Numbered from the stretch's first letter, positions 1 through 10,281 are shown. The stretch is 56,698 nt of DNA from an uncultured Mycoplasmataceae bacterium (GCA_949290735.1 CASESV010000006.1:1-56698), one strand, 5' to 3'. The notes: generated from the letters alone by a model not told the origin. Translations and numbers: made by a program.

Positions 1-37
1 TTTGAATATCTATTTGTTCATTATTATCTTTTTTCAT
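1..37 (-). CDS. N-terminus of an unknown protein (cut by window edge)
   Basis: Only the first 12 codons are visible, reading MKKDNNEQIDIQ. The ATG is at 37 and is preceded on the minus strand by a strong ribosome-binding site, AGAAGGAGTT (41-50). The gene follows the LRR protein gene on the same strand after 62 bases, so the two may be co-transcribed. The polar, charged start gives no clue to function and shows no signal peptide. Confidence 0.6.
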   Translation of the reverse strand, partial: MKKDNNEQIDIQ

Positions 38-99
38 AAAAACTCCTTCTTAATTTTAAATTGTTAAAGAAGAGTTTCTCCAAAATTCAATACATTACC

Positions 100-1323
100 T
101 TAATTTTCATCAATAAATTCAATTTTATTGATCAATTCTTGATTCAATCCAAGATCTTTAAAATCTGAAGAATTTAAACCTGATAAGGTGTCAATAGAAA
201 ATTTAAAATTTGCTGGATCAATATTAATATTTGATAAAGCATTTTCACTTTTAATTAAAGATATTGGACTTCTCTCAGTTCGTATCATTATTGATAAAGC
301 ATCATAATTATTAGCTAAAATTTCATCACCAAATGTTAACATGTTATCATATGTTCAACCACGACTATATATAAATATTGAAAGAGTTTTATTGCAATTT
401 TTAAATGATGAATTACTTATAAAAGTGTTTCTTGAACTAATTATTATATTAGATAAATTTGAAGCGTTATAAAAAGCGTTGTCTCAAATAATTGCATTAT
501 TAGCATAATCAATAATCAATGATGATAATTTTGAATTACTAAAAGCTTCTGTACCAATCATTATTAGTTTTGATGAAGACATTGAAATTCAAGATAAATT
601 AGAATTAAAAAAACTATTATCGCCAATAATGATATTTTTATCATAAGTTTCTAAATAACATTGATCAGAAAGAATTTGACAATTTTTAAAAGCATTAGCA
701 CCAATATTACAAATAATGTCAGAATAAATTGTTATTTTTTTAATATTTTGAAATATTTGTTCATCATAAAAATTATCAGATATTGAAATAAATTTATCAT
801 TATTAAAATTTTTAGAATTTGGAAAAATTAGATTATCTATTTCTAAATTTCTATTTGCAATTGTTAATATGTATTTTCTAGAACCATTATTATATATTAA
901 TAAATTATTGAAAATTTCAAGTTCAGTACTTTTTTTGTTGCTAATTACTGATTTTGAAATAGTTATATTTTTTACATTATTTCACTTAATAGCATTAAAT
1001 TGATTTTTTATTTCAATATTTAATGGTAACTCAACTTGATCAAGAATAAAATTTAAATCATCAAAGCAATTAGTATCAATTGCATCAAAATTTACAAAAT
1101 CACTTGCTAATAATAAGGTTTTATTATATCAAATATTTCCTTCAGAAAACAATGTATTAACTTTTGATTTATTTAAAACATTTAAATTTGATTCTGGTTT
1201 ATTATTTTTATCTGCATTATAATTTTTTATTAATGCATAAGTAGTATATCCCAAGCCTGAGATAGCAGCTAAGCCAAAAATAATTGAAAATAAACTAATA
1301 ATTATTTTTTTTAATTTAGTCAT
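100..1323 (-). CDS. BspA-like leucine-rich-repeat surface protein
   Basis: The reading frame is continuous over 407 codons when UGA is Trp; I checked positions 343-1128 codon by codon and found no UAA or UAG. Residues about 5-33 form one hydrophobic segment after a Lys-rich start, without a lipobox Cys, so it is probably a membrane anchor with the rest outside. The middle and end hold LRR_5-type (BspA-like) units such as IGANAFKNC, with recurring Asn, Phe and Ser positions. The ribosome-binding site is AGGAAAAG. BspA-like proteins in other bacteria bind host or matrix proteins; binding here is inference. It sits directly after adk, where map-infA-rpmJ-rpsM normally follow in Firmicutes. Confidence 0.75.
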
Positions 1324-1463
1324 ATAAACTTTTCCTATTTATATTTTATTTGATCTTGATTATTAATGTGATTGGTTTTAATTTATTGATTAACTTAACA
1401 TAATTAAACTATTAATACAAATAAATAATCTTCTTATGATTTAGTTTTATATGTAGATATATA

Positions 1464-2120
1464 TTATTTTGAATCAATTATTCTTAGAGTTTTTTCTAAA
1501 ATATCTTGAGTAGATTCGGTTCCATTGATATGAATTTTATCAAATTTAGTTTGATTATGATTGCTATAAAATTCGATTAAAGGAGCAGTTTTTGAATTAA
1601 ATTCCATCATTCTTATTTCAAAAGATTCTTTATTGTCATCTCTTCTTCTTATTAATGGAATGTTACAATTATCACAAATTTCTTTTTGTTTTGGTGGATT
1701 TGTATATTCATTATAAACTTTATTACATTGTTTACAACTAATTCTTCCAGTTATTCTTTTTAATAAAACATCATGATCAACATCAAGATAAATAACATTA
1801 TCAATATAACAAATAGTTTCTAAAAACTTAGCTTGTTCAATTGTTCTTGGATAACCATCTAAAATGATATTTTTATTTGCTTTAATATTTTTTAATATTT
1901 CTTGCTTAGCCAAATTATTAGTAATTGAATCAGGGATTAATTCACCCCTATTAATAATTGCTTGAATTTCTTTTGCTTCTCTTGTATCTTCTTGTAATTT
2001 CTTTCTAAATAAATCACCAGTAGAAATTTGTACATAATTGTACTTTAATAAATCTTGTGATAATGTTCCTTTACCGCTTCCTGGTGCTCCTAATAAAATA
2101 ATTTTTTTTGTTTTTATCAT
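1464..2120 (-). CDS. adk: Adenylate kinase
   Basis: Makes two ADP from ATP and AMP, in the cytoplasm. The 218-aa length is normal for the long bacterial form. The P-loop GAPGSGKGT lies at residues 11-19, the DGYPR segment near residue 90, and the LID domain (about 130-155) has four cysteines in two CxxC pairs, so it is the zinc-binding type usual in Firmicutes. The ATG overlaps the end of secY by 7 bases, which implies translational coupling. It is the last gene of the ribosomal run here. Confidence 0.97.
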   Translation of the reverse strand: MIKTKKIILLGAPGSGKGTLSQDLLKYNYVQISTGDLFRKKLQEDTREAKEIQAIINRGELIPDSITNNLAKQEILKNIKANKNIILDGYPRTIEQAKFLETICYIDNVIYLDVDHDVLLKRITGRISCKQCNKVYNEYTNPPKQKEICDNCNIPLIRRRDDNKESFEIRMMEFNSKTAPLIEFYSNHNQTKFDKIHINGTESTQDILEKTLRIIDSK

Positions 2121-3532
2121 AATCCAATTCCTTGTTCTAAATCAGTTTTTTGTTCTGTATTAATCATTTCAATTTTACGACGTTTAATGGTGTATGATGA
2201 AGCAGTTGAATTTGATACAATCGCTTGTCACATATCAAGTGTACCACTTACTAAAATAATTATACCTGTTCCCCCTAATGCTGAGTTTGATGGAATTACA
2301 CCATTAGTAGCAGCACTTGCAATGTAAGGTAAGGCAGCTACTACTGCTAAGAAAGGACCACCAATTCAATTGATTCTATATAAAACTTTTGAAATATATT
2401 TTTCAGTAGTTTTTCCAATTTTTACCCCAATTATAAATCTCCCTGATTTCATAAAATCTTTACTAATCCGTTCTGGATTTAATTGTACATATGAATAGAA
2501 GAATGTGAAAAGAATAATTAACACAACATAAATACAAATTCCTGGTCAACTATCAAATTTAAAGGTGCTTAAAGCAAATTTAGCAAAACCGTTGTTGGCA
2601 TCAACATTAGAAATAATTTCACCTATTGTTAATGGTAAAGTCATTAAAGATGAAGCAAATATAACTGGTATTACTCCCCCTGTGTTTAACTTAAATGGAA
2701 GATAAGGAAGTTCATCACCTAATTTAAGTAGTGATTGACCTGTTTGTTGAATTGGAATTCTTCTTGATGAACAATGCACAAAAGTTATGGTTCATAAAAT
2801 ACCACAATAAAAAATTACATAAACAATAAATGACATAACTTGATAAAGTTGTCCTGATATTGCTCCAGTAATATTAGTAAAAACTGTAATGAAGTTTGGA
2901 ATTAATGATGAAACAATCCCAACTAAAATAATAGTTGTTACCCCATTACCTACACCTCTTTTAGAGATTATATCACTTAAGAAAATTGAAATATAAGTTC
3001 CAGCTACCATCAATACAATGTAAAAGAAGATGTAAAAACCGCTAATTGATGTTTCTCCATTTGGACCTGAAAAACTAATTAATCCAGATTGGGTAGAAAA
3101 TAAAGCAATAATACTATAAGCTTGTAAAACAGCAAAAGGAAGTGTTAGAACTCTTGATAAGATCTCAATTTTCTTTTTACCTTTTTCTCCCCCTTTAGCT
3201 CACCTTGCTAAGACGGGCACAACATCACTTGATAATAATTGAATAATAATTTGAGCTGTAATATATGGACTAATTCCTATAGCAAACATACTCATGTTGG
3301 TTAAACCACCACCACCAAGTAAGTTAAGCATTTGAAATAAACTATTACCACTTGTTGCATCATCACTTAATGAAATAAATGGCATATGAATTTTAGAAAT
3401 AAAATTATAAAAAATCATGATCCCTAAAGTAACAAATAAAGAAACTAAAACAGTTTTAGAAGTAAAAATATTTCTAATCTGTCTTAGCAAGAAAATATCT
3501 TTTGAACTTTTTTTACTTTTTTTGGTTTTCAT
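2114..3532 (-). CDS. secY: Preprotein translocase subunit SecY
   Basis: Pore subunit of the Sec translocon in the membrane. The frame runs 472 codons through several UGA codons and ends in LEQGIGLW, with the UAA inside the start of adk. Hydrophobic segments are spread along the length as expected for ten helices. The N-terminal region has the plug-side pattern [20 protein letters not shown], and the middle has SGQL and [11 protein letters not shown], both SecY hallmarks. The N-terminus starts with a short Lys-rich stretch. It follows rplO by 16 bases, the normal spc-operon position. Confidence 0.96.
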
Positions 3533-3548
3533 AATTTTAAATAATTAT

Positions 3549-3998
3549 TTAACTAATAACTTCAGCTTTAGCTCCTGAGGCTTCAATTGCTTTAATTGCT
3601 CCTTGACTAAATTTATGAGCTTTTATTGTTATTCCACTTTTAATTTTAACATTACCAATAATTTTAAGTGGTAATTTTGATTTTTTTGAAAAGAACCCTT
3701 TTTCAGCTAAAAGTTTAGCATCAATAACTTTGTCAGATATTTTTTCTAAAGATTTTAAGTTAATAACATTGTAATCATTTGCAAATTCTGCATTATTAAA
3801 ACCAACTTTTGGTAAACGACGATATAATGGAGTTTGACCACCTTCAAAAGCTAGTCTAGTATGACCTGACTTTCTTGATTTTTGACCATCTTGACCACGA
3901 CCAGATGTTTTACCAATACCAGAACCATGACCACGACCAACAATTTTTGATTTATGATTTCTTGAACCTTTTGTGTATTTTAAATTGTGTAATTCCAT
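3549..3998 (-). CDS. rplO: 50S ribosomal protein L15
   Basis: Late-assembly protein of the large subunit. The 149-aa product shows the L15 N-terminal pattern of Gly/Arg-rich RNA-binding sequence (GRGHGSGIGKTSGRGQDGQ), then FEGGQTPLYRRLPK and the C-terminal IKAHKFSQGA. The start has an upstream GAGGTAAAAAT. It directly follows rpsE; rpmD (L30), which lies between the two in many bacteria, is missing, as in other mycoplasmas. Confidence 0.97.
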   Translation of the reverse strand: MELHNLKYTKGSRNHKSKIVGRGHGSGIGKTSGRGQDGQKSRKSGHTRLAFEGGQTPLYRRLPKVGFNNAEFANDYNVINLKSLEKISDKVIDAKLLAEKGFFSKKSKLPLKIIGNVKIKSGITIKAHKFSQGAIKAIEASGAKAEVIS

Positions 3999-4016
3999 AA
4001 TTTTTACCTCTTTTTA

Positions 4017-4625
4017 TTAATCGTCATTTTTACTACGAAGTTTTCTAATTTCATTTGGAGTAAATTGTTCTTCTAATGCTTTTACTGTAGTTCTAATAGC
4101 ATTTATTGGAGTACTTGAACCTAATACTTTTGTATAGATATCACTATAACCAGCTAACTCTACAACAGCCCGTACAGATCCTCCAGCAATAATCCCTGTA
4201 CCTTCAGGCGCTGGTTTAATTAAAATTCTTGAAGCTCCTAAACGGGCAATGTTTTCATGAAAAATCGTTCCTTTTTTAGTCATTTTCACTCTATGAATAT
4301 TGTTGTTAGCATTTTTAATAGCTTTTTTAATTGCATCTGGAACTTCAATTGATTTTCCCATTCCAAACCCAACTTGACCTTTTTTATCACCAATAACAAC
4401 AACTGCACTAAATCTCATTGCTCTACCACCTTTAGTAGTTTTTGAAATTCTTTTAATTTGGACTACTTTTTCAATAAAACCATTAGGTGATAATGATTTT
4501 CTTGCTGGTGATGCTTTTTTTGTTTCTTTGTCATCTTTAATATAACTTAATTCATTAGATGATGAAGAAGCTTCTTTTTTTATTTCTTGTTCATTAATAA
4601 TTTCTTGATTGTTTTCTAAACTCAT
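4017..4625 (-). CDS. rpsE: 30S ribosomal protein S5, with N-terminal extension
   Basis: S5 acts in decoding fidelity at the mRNA entry side. The conserved double-stranded RNA-binding and C-terminal domains begin near residue 50 ([19 protein letters not shown]) and continue through VGFGMGKS and [12 protein letters not shown]-like sequence. The first 45 or so residues are an acidic, Ser/Lys-rich extension not found in the E. coli protein. Such tails on S5 are known in other mycoplasmas. Its stop is 9 bases from the rplR start side of the operon. Confidence 0.96.
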   Translation of the reverse strand: MSLENNQEIINEQEIKKEASSSSNELSYIKDDKETKKASPARKSLSPNGFIEKVVQIKRISKTTKGGRAMRFSAVVVIGDKKGQVGFGMGKSIEVPDAIKKAIKNANNNIHRVKMTKKGTIFHENIARLGASRILIKPAPEGTGIIAGGSVRAVVELAGYSDIYTKVLGSSTPINAIRTTVKALEEQFTPNEIRKLRSKNDD

Positions 4626-4634
4626 AAATACTCC

Positions 4635-4994
4635 TTAAAACTCCAACCCTGCTTCTCTAGCTGCATCAGCTAATGTTGCAACTCTTCCATGATACTTTGA
4701 ACCACCACGATCAAATGAAATTTTCTTAACTCCTAATTTAATTGCTTTTTTTGCAATATCAGTTCCAACTTTAGCAGCATTTTCTTTGTTACCATTTGCT
4801 AATTTTAAACTTACTGAACTACTTGAAGCAATTGTAACTTGTTTATTTAAATCAATTAATTGTGCAAAAATATGTGCATTAGTTTTAGTAATAAGTAATC
4901 TTGGTAATGAACTATCAATTTTAATTAAACGATTTAAATTTCTTTTTTGTCTTATTAATCTTTGTTTATTTCTATGTACATTAACTCTTTTCAT
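4635..4994 (-). CDS. rplR: 50S ribosomal protein L18
   Basis: Binds 5S rRNA in the central protuberance. Standard length of 119 aa, with the basic N-terminus, RLLITKTNAHIFAQLID, and the family C-terminus FDRGGSKYHGRVATLADAAR. The ATG is preceded by TAGGAG. Standard place between rplF and rpsE. Confidence 0.97.
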   Translation of the reverse strand: MKRVNVHRNKQRLIRQKRNLNRLIKIDSSLPRLLITKTNAHIFAQLIDLNKQVTIASSSSVSLKLANGNKENAAKVGTDIAKKAIKLGVKKISFDRGGSKYHGRVATLADAAREAGLEF

Positions 4995-5007
4995 TTTAAT
5001 CTCCTAA

Positions 5008-5550
5008 TTACTTATCAGCTTTCTTACCAACTTTACGAATGATTTGTTCATCTTTAAATAAAACACCTTTACCTTTATATGGTTCTGGCATACGGTATGC
5101 TCTAATCACTGCACAAAATTGACCAACTGCCTGTTTATTTGCTCCACTTATCACTAAGTCAGTTGCAGCTGGACATTCAACTCTAATTCCAGCTGGAATA
5201 GCAAGTTTTACTGGATGGCTAAAACCTAGTGTAAGTACTAAACTTGAGCCTTCAACTTTAGCTCTATACCCAACACCTTTTAAGGTTAGTTCTTTTTTAA
5301 ATTCTTTAGTAACACCAATAATAGCATTAGAAATGTGTGAATTGATAGTTCCATGTAGCATGTGTGAAGTTTTTAAATCATTTAAACATTTAACTACAAT
5401 AGTTTGTTCTTTTTGTTCTACTTTAACATTTTTATCATCATAGTTAATGCTTAAAGATCCTTTAGGTCCAGTGACATTTATTACATTCGCTTGAATTGCA
5501 ACAGTAACACCAGCTGGAATATTAATAATTCTGTTTCCTATTCTTGACAT
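5008..5550 (-). CDS. rplF: 50S ribosomal protein L6
   Basis: Large-subunit protein near the factor-binding site. The 180-aa product starts MSRIGNRIINIPAGV and shows the L6 signature VGVGYRAKVEG-like sequence (LKGVGYRAKVEGSSLVLTLG) and the C-terminal PEPYKGKGVLFKDE. Its ribosome-binding site AAAGGAAC lies in the short gap after rpsH. Confidence 0.97.
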   Translation of the reverse strand: MSRIGNRIINIPAGVTVAIQANVINVTGPKGSLSINYDDKNVKVEQKEQTIVVKCLNDLKTSHMLHGTINSHISNAIIGVTKEFKKELTLKGVGYRAKVEGSSLVLTLGFSHPVKLAIPAGIRVECPAATDLVISGANKQAVGQFCAVIRAYRMPEPYKGKGVLFKDEQIIRKVGKKADK

Positions 5551-5562
5551 AAATGTTCCTTT

Positions 5563-5955
5563 CTATCACACATAGGCGATGATTTCGCCACCAACTTTAT
5601 TTTTTCTAGCATTTCTATCAGTCATCACACCTTTTGAAGTTGATATTAAAGCAATGCCTAAACCATTCAACACTTTAGGTAATTTTTCATATTCACGATA
5701 GACTCTTAATCCTGGTTTAGAAATTTGTCTAATTCCATGAATAGATGAATTTTTATTTTTATACTTTAATTTTATTTCAGTAAAAGATTTTTTATCTTTA
5801 GTAGTATTTATGAAATCTTTAATATAACCTTCTTCTTTAAGCACTTTTAAAATTGCAGTTTTCATATTAGATGTTTGCACTGTAACTGAAGGTTTATATG
5901 CTTTTTTAGCATTTCTAATTTTTGTTAATAATTCTGAAATTGGATCTGAATGCAT
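5563..5955 (-). CDS. rpsH: 30S ribosomal protein S8
   Basis: Early-assembly protein of the 30S platform. The protein is 130 aa and ends AYVW followed by UAG; the final Trp is encoded by UGA, which matches the conserved C-terminal VW of S8 and is direct evidence for code 4. It begins MHSDPISELLTKIRNA, the usual start with a slightly different second position. STSKGVMTDRNARKNKVGGE is the conserved C-terminal block. Confidence 0.97.
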
Positions 5956-5965
5956 ATTTAACCTC

Positions 5966-6151
5966 CTATCATGATGCTTTCTTCACGCCTGGAATAGCAC
6001 CTTTATATGCTAAGTCTCTAAAACATAAACGGCATATTCCAAATTTTCTTAATACTGCATGTGGTCTTCCACAACGTTCACATCTAGTGTAATTTCTTAC
6101 TGAAAATTTTTGATGTTTTTTTTGTTTTTCTATTAATGCTTTTTTTGCCAT
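5966..6151 (-). CDS. rpsN: 30S ribosomal protein S14, zinc-binding type
   Basis: Head protein of the 30S subunit. The 61-aa short form carries CxxC-x12-CxxC (CERC and CRLC), so it is the zinc form (type Z). It ends in the family-typical KKASW, whose Trp is a UGA codon. It is separated from rplE by a single base and shares its transcript. Confidence 0.97.
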
Positions 6152-6152
6152 A

Positions 6153-6704
6153 CTATTTTTTTGTTACCTTTCTTAGGGGAGCACCTAATTTTGTAATTAA
6201 ACTTCTTGCTTGTTCATCATTGTCTGTTGAAGTTACTAGAGTAATATCAAAACCTCTAATTCTCTTTACATTATCATAAACAATTTGTGGGAATATAATT
6301 TGTTCTCTAACACCAATTGTATAATTCCCACGACCATCAAATGAATGTGGATTTAACCCTTTAAAGTCACGTACACGTGGTAGGGCAATATTAAATAATA
6401 AATCCAAAAAGTTTCACATTTTTTCACCACGTAAAGTAACTTTTGTACCTATTCCTTGACCTTCACGAACTTTATATGTTGCAATTGATTTCTTTGCTCT
6501 TGTAATTAATGGTTTTTGACCAGTAATAGCTTGAAGTTCTGCAACTGCAGCTTCTAGGTTTTTAGCATCTTGTGCAGCATCACCAATCCCTGCATTAATT
6601 ACAATTTTTTCTAACTTAGGAATTTGCATAACTGATTTAAGGTTGAATTCTTTTTGTAACTCTGGAGCAATTTCTTTTATATATTTAGCTTTTAATTCAT
6701 TCAT
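6153..6704 (-). CDS. rplE: 50S ribosomal protein L5
   Basis: Binds 5S rRNA and contacts the P-site tRNA. The frame is 183 codons and crosses a UGA Trp at about residue 98 (RGEKMW), followed by [17 protein letters not shown], a signature L5 block. The N-terminal half has [12 protein letters not shown] and the middle [16 protein letters not shown]. Order and spacing are standard. Confidence 0.97.
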
Positions 6705-6718
6705 ATTCTCTCTCCTAA

Positions 6719-7048
6719 TTATTTCTTATCTGCTAAGTTAGTTTTTGATTTTTTTGTAATTCTTGATTTTTTATTTGTTTTAGGGTCAATTTGATAAGTA
6801 ACTTTTGTGCTTGCTCCTTTAGCTTTTGGGTCAATTAAAGCTAATTTACATAATCTAATTGGTGATTCAACTTTTTTAATTCCACCCTTTTCAGACTCAT
6901 CATTAGCTTTAATATGTTTTGTTACTAGATTTAATCCTTCAACGATTGCTGTTTGGTCTTTTGGAAAAACTTGTAAAACAACACCTTCTAATCCTTTATG
7001 TTTACCAGAGATAATTCTAACTCTATCGCCTTTAATAATTCTATTCAT
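6719..7048 (-). CDS. rplX: 50S ribosomal protein L24
   Basis: Assembly initiator of the large subunit, near the exit tunnel. The KOW motif [20 protein letters not shown] opens the 109-aa protein, followed by [12 protein letters not shown]. The C-terminus is basic ([11 protein letters not shown]). It is preceded by rplN in the usual order. Confidence 0.97.
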   Translation of the reverse strand: MNRIIKGDRVRIISGKHKGLEGVVLQVFPKDQTAIVEGLNLVTKHIKANDESEKGGIKKVESPIRLCKLALIDPKAKGASTKVTYQIDPKTNKKSRITKKSKTNLADKK

Positions 7049-7060
7049 TAGTTCTACCTC

Positions 7061-7429
7061 CTATAACACTTCTGGTGCTAAAGAAACAATCTTAGCATAA
7101 CCTTTATCTCTTAGTTCTCTAGCAACTGGACCAAAAATACGACTTCCTCTTGGTGTTTTATCTTCTTTAATTAGTACGCAAGCATTTTCATCAAATTTTA
7201 AAATTGCACCTGAACCACGATTTACTCCTTTTTTAGTTCTTACAATTACTGCTTTAAAGATTTGTCCTTTTGTAATTGTTCCACCTGGAGTACATTTTTT
7301 AACTGAAACTACTACTACATCACCAATAAATGCATAACGTCTTTTAGAACCACCTAAAACTTTGATTACTCCCACTTCTTTTGCTCCTGTATTATCAGCG
7401 ACTTTTAATCTTGACATGTGTTGAACCAT
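7061..7429 (-). CDS. rplN: 50S ribosomal protein L14
   Basis: Interface protein of the large subunit and binding site of RsfS-type factors. It is 122 aa, the normal size, with [20 protein letters not shown] at the start and [16 protein letters not shown] in the middle, ending [10 protein letters not shown]. The start codon follows GGAGATAATT. Confidence 0.97.
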   Translation of the reverse strand: MVQHMSRLKVADNTGAKEVGVIKVLGGSKRRYAFIGDVVVVSVKKCTPGGTITKGQIFKAVIVRTKKGVNRGSGAILKFDENACVLIKEDKTPRGSRIFGPVARELRDKGYAKIVSLAPEVL

Positions 7430-7455
7430 AATTATCTCCTTTTCTAAATTATTAA

Positions 7456-7725
7456 CTATTTTGCTTTCTCAATAATTTTGTTTAATCTAAAGTTTTTAGT
7501 TTTTGAGATTGGTCTTGTTTCAATAATCTCAACTTTGTCACCAATTTGAGCTTCTTGTTTTTCGTCATGAGCATGATATTTTTTATGCTTAATAACTAAC
7601 TTTTTATAAAGTGGGTGTTTTGTTTTAGTTTCAACGTTAACAGTTATAGTTTTTTCCATTTTTGTTGATGTTACTATACCAACTAAAACTTTTCTACGAT
7701 TAATTCTTTCTTGTTGTGACGTCAT
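7456..7725 (-). CDS. rpsQ: 30S ribosomal protein S17
   Basis: Early 16S-binding protein. The 89-aa product has the OB-fold signature [17 protein letters not shown] and [21 protein letters not shown]. Its ATG overlaps the stop of rpmC by one base (UAAUG), so the two are translationally coupled. Confidence 0.97.
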   Translation of the reverse strand: MTSQQERINRRKVLVGIVTSTKMEKTITVNVETKTKHPLYKKLVIKHKKYHAHDEKQEAQIGDKVEIIETRPISKTKNFRLNKIIEKAK

Positions 7726-7997
7726 TATTTAGTTCCTTTCTTTTTAGTAGTAGTTTGTTTTTCATTAGCATCAGGTTTATTTTGAACTTGAGCTTGTTGT
7801 TCTAATGCACGTTCATTTAAAATTGTTAAAGATCTTGCAATTGTTTTTTTAATACCTGAAATTACATGTAACTTTTCAGCTTCACCATTTGCAACATTGA
7901 ATCTAATTTCTAAAAGTTGTTGCTTACATTTAGTAATTAGTTCAGCTAATTCAGCATTAGATTTTTTACGTAAATCTTTAGTTATGCTATTTGCCAT
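7725..7997 (-). CDS. rpmC: 50S ribosomal protein L29, with C-terminal tail
   Basis: L29 lies at the nascent-chain exit site next to L23. The first 60 or so residues are the L29 hairpin ([26 protein letters not shown]). About 25 further residues form a polar Gln/Lys/Thr-rich tail beyond the usual end. It is one of four tailed proteins in this run that surround or approach the exit tunnel or subunit surface. Confidence 0.95.
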   Translation of the reverse strand: MANSITKDLRKKSNAELAELITKCKQQLLEIRFNVANGEAEKLHVISGIKKTIARSLTILNERALEQQAQVQNKPDANEKQTTTKKKGTK

Positions 7998-8000
7998 ATT

Positions 8001-8411
8001 TTATTTCTCCTTCTTTACAATCTTTCATGATGTACATAATTTATTACCAGCTGCTCTTAGTGCGTTTCTTGCTAATTCTTCACTAATTCCTGCAACTTCA
8101 AACATAATAGTTCCTTCTTTAACAACAGCTACTCATTTTTCAGGTGAACCTTTACCTGATCCCATACGCACTTCTAATGGTTTTTTAGTCATTGATAAGT
8201 GTGGGAAAATTCTAATTCACATTTTTCCAGTTTTTCCTAATCTCTTACTAATAGCAATCCGTGCAGCTTCAATTTGACGAGCATCAAGTCATGCACCTTT
8301 AGTTGCCATTAATCCAAATTCACCAAATGAAATATAAGTATTACCTTTTGCTTTTCCTTCGTAACTTATTTTGTGTGGTTTACGATATTTAGTTCTTTTT
8401 GGTTGTAACAT
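8001..8411 (-). CDS. rplP: 50S ribosomal protein L16
   Basis: Large-subunit protein that helps build the A site. The frame is 136 codons starting [14 protein letters not shown], with [21 protein letters not shown], both L16 hallmarks; three UGA Trp codons fall at conserved Trp positions. It ends WKIVKKEK. The start lies 3 bases after the rpsC stop, and its AAGGAG is inside the end of rpsC. Confidence 0.97.
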
Positions 8412-8414
8412 ATT

Positions 8415-9257
8415 CTACTCCTTATTTACTTCAGAATCTGGATTACTAGAAACTGGTTCATTAGCTGGTTCAGGTTGAACAGGGTTTACTTGTTGTTTTT
8501 CAGGTGAACTACTTGCATTAGCTGCTGGTGTTTCTTCTTTTTTAGAACCTTTTAATTTAGGTGCAGTTAGAATTGGCATCATTGAAACTGTAGGAGCTGT
8601 ATTAATAACTTTTGAAACTTCACCTTTTGAAAAAATTTCACCACGATTAATTCATACTTTAACTCCAATTAAACCATAAGTTGTATGCGCTTCTTCTAAA
8701 GCATAATCAATATCAGCTCTCAATGAAGATAAAGGGATTACTCCTTCAGAATATCCTTCTTCACGTGCCATTTCAACTCCACCTAATCTTCCAGAAACCT
8801 TTGTCTTAACACCAAGCGCTTTAGCTTTCATTACTTTTTTAATTGCTTGCTTTTGAGCAGTTCTAAACGAAACTCTTCTCTCAATTGCATCTGCAATTTC
8901 ACGAGCAACAATTCTTGCGTGAACATAAGTATTAACAATTGGAACAATAATAATATTGAATTTATATTGACGTCCACACATTTTATTTAAATCTAGTTGA
9001 ATTTTTTTAATTGTATCTTGTTCACTAAATAACCCTGGTTGAGACGTATTTACAAATAGATGAACATCATTATTAGATCTTTCTATTTGAACACTCGAAA
9101 CTAAAGCTAATTTTCATTTATTCATGAAGTAAGTTCTAATTTTGTCATCCTGAACTAATCATTGAGCTGTTTTCTTGTTATCATTAGAAATTCATCTTGA
9201 TTGTCATTCTTTATAAATACCATAACGTAAACCGTTTGAATTGACTTTTTGACCCAT
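8415..9257 (-). CDS. rpsC: 30S ribosomal protein S3, with long acidic C-terminal tail
   Basis: S3 forms part of the mRNA entry channel. The 280-aa protein starts [20 protein letters not shown] and contains the KH region and the C-terminal domain ([24 protein letters not shown]). After about residue 215, where S3 normally ends, there is a tail of about 55 residues rich in Pro, Glu, Ala, Asn and Ser, likely disordered. The start codon lies one base beyond the stop of the out-of-frame L22 tail. Confidence 0.96.
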
Positions 9258-9258
9258 A

Positions 9259-9440
9259 TTATTTCTTTCCTTTCTTAGCATTTGAATCAGCTGCTGATTC
9301 AATTGATCTTTCACCTGTTAATTTTTCTAAAGTATCAGGTCGTTTAATTCAACAATAATAACAAACATGTTTTCCGTTTTCTAATAATACAGATGCTCAG
9401 TTATCATCATCTTTACAAATTGAACATACTTCTTGTTTTT
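9259..9440 (-). other. Out-of-frame zinc-ribbon tail of L22
   Basis: In the -1 frame after the A5 run, the minus strand encodes [17 protein letters not shown], then [14 protein letters not shown] and a Ser/Lys-rich end, stopping with UAA at 9259-9261, two bases before the rpsC ATG. The four cysteines form CxxC-x17-CxxC, a zinc ribbon. The same module ends L23 in frame, with close DNA identity as well. The tail stays open and conserved up to its stop, which argues that it is, or recently was, translated. Confidence 0.8.
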
Positions 9441-9989
9441 CTCTTTTCTTCTTTTATCATAATTGTAGTCTTCAAATTCTTTCATTGAAACCACTTCATG
9501 TTTCTTATCTACTGGAATGTCACTAACTTTTGGTTTTTTTGGTTTTGATTCAGGTTTTGGTTCAACTTTTTTTGGTTCTGGCTTAGCTTGAACTTTAGGT
9601 TTTTTATTTGGTTTTGTTTTCTTTGATTTTTTTGCTAATGCTAATTTTCTTTCATCAGGATTATCACTTAAATGAATTTCAATGTGAGTACTACGTTTTC
9701 TAATCATGTCAGCTGAACCTCTTGCTCTTGGCATGGTTCTTTTCATTGTTGGACCTTGATTAGCAAAAATATTATAAATGTATAATTTTTCAGCATTCAT
9801 AGCATGATTGTTAGTTGCATTTGCAATAGCACTGTTTAATAGTTTAAGAATAATTGGAGCAATTTTTTTATTTGTGCTTTTTAAAATAACAATTGCTTTA
9901 GCAACTGGTTGGTTTCTAATTAAGTCACATACTAGTTGTGCTTTTCTATGAGATATTCTAATGTTACGTTGTATTACTTTATTTACCAT
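9381..9989 (-). CDS. rplV: 50S ribosomal protein L22; frame lost inside a C-terminal extension
   Basis: L22 lines the peptide exit tunnel. Residues 1-110 are the canonical domain (ISHRKAQLVCDLIRNQP to RKRSTHIEIHLSD). Then comes a Lys/Pro-rich linker and a segment, [20 protein letters not shown] (about 163-182), that is nearly identical to one in the L23 tail. After that the frame reads about 20 unrelated residues and stops at 9381. The matching continuation, a zinc ribbon, lies in the -1 frame (9259-9440). One extra A in the A5 run at 9436-9440 (minus strand) would join them. It may be a real frameshift mutation, a homopolymer sequencing error, or programmed frameshifting. Confidence 0.93.
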   Translation of the reverse strand: MVNKVIQRNIRISHRKAQLVCDLIRNQPVAKAIVILKSTNKKIAPIILKLLNSAIANATNNHAMNAEKLYIYNIFANQGPTMKRTMPRARGSADMIRKRSTHIEIHLSDNPDERKLALAKKSKKTKPNKKPKVQAKPEPKKVEPKPESKPKKPKVSDIPVDKKHEVVSMKEFEDYNYDKRRKEKNKKYVQFVKMMITEHLYY

Positions 9990-10000
9990 ATAATAACCTC

Positions 10001-10267
10001 CTATCTCTTAGCCTCTGTATGTTGTTTGAAGTTTCTTGTTGGAGCAAATTCACCTAATTTTCTGCCCACCATATCTTCAGTAACATAAACCTTAATAAAA
10101 TCTTTACCATTGTGCACTTCAAATGTTAAACCTACAAATTCAGGGAAAATAGTACTTCTTCTTGATCATGTTTTGATTGGTTTCTTTTTTTCTGTTTCAT
10201 TCATTGCTACTACTTTTTTCATTAAGCTAGCATCAACAAAAGCACCTTTTTTTGAACTTCTTGACAT
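10001..10267 (-). CDS. rpsS: 30S ribosomal protein S19
   Basis: Head protein of the 30S subunit, near the A-site finger contact. Reading 88 codons gives [19 protein letters not shown], a Trp (UGA) in [20 protein letters not shown], and ends [16 protein letters not shown], all typical of S19. The start follows AGGAAAGG. It lies between rplB and rplV as usual. Confidence 0.97.
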
Positions 10268-10281
10268 AAATTAATCCTTTC

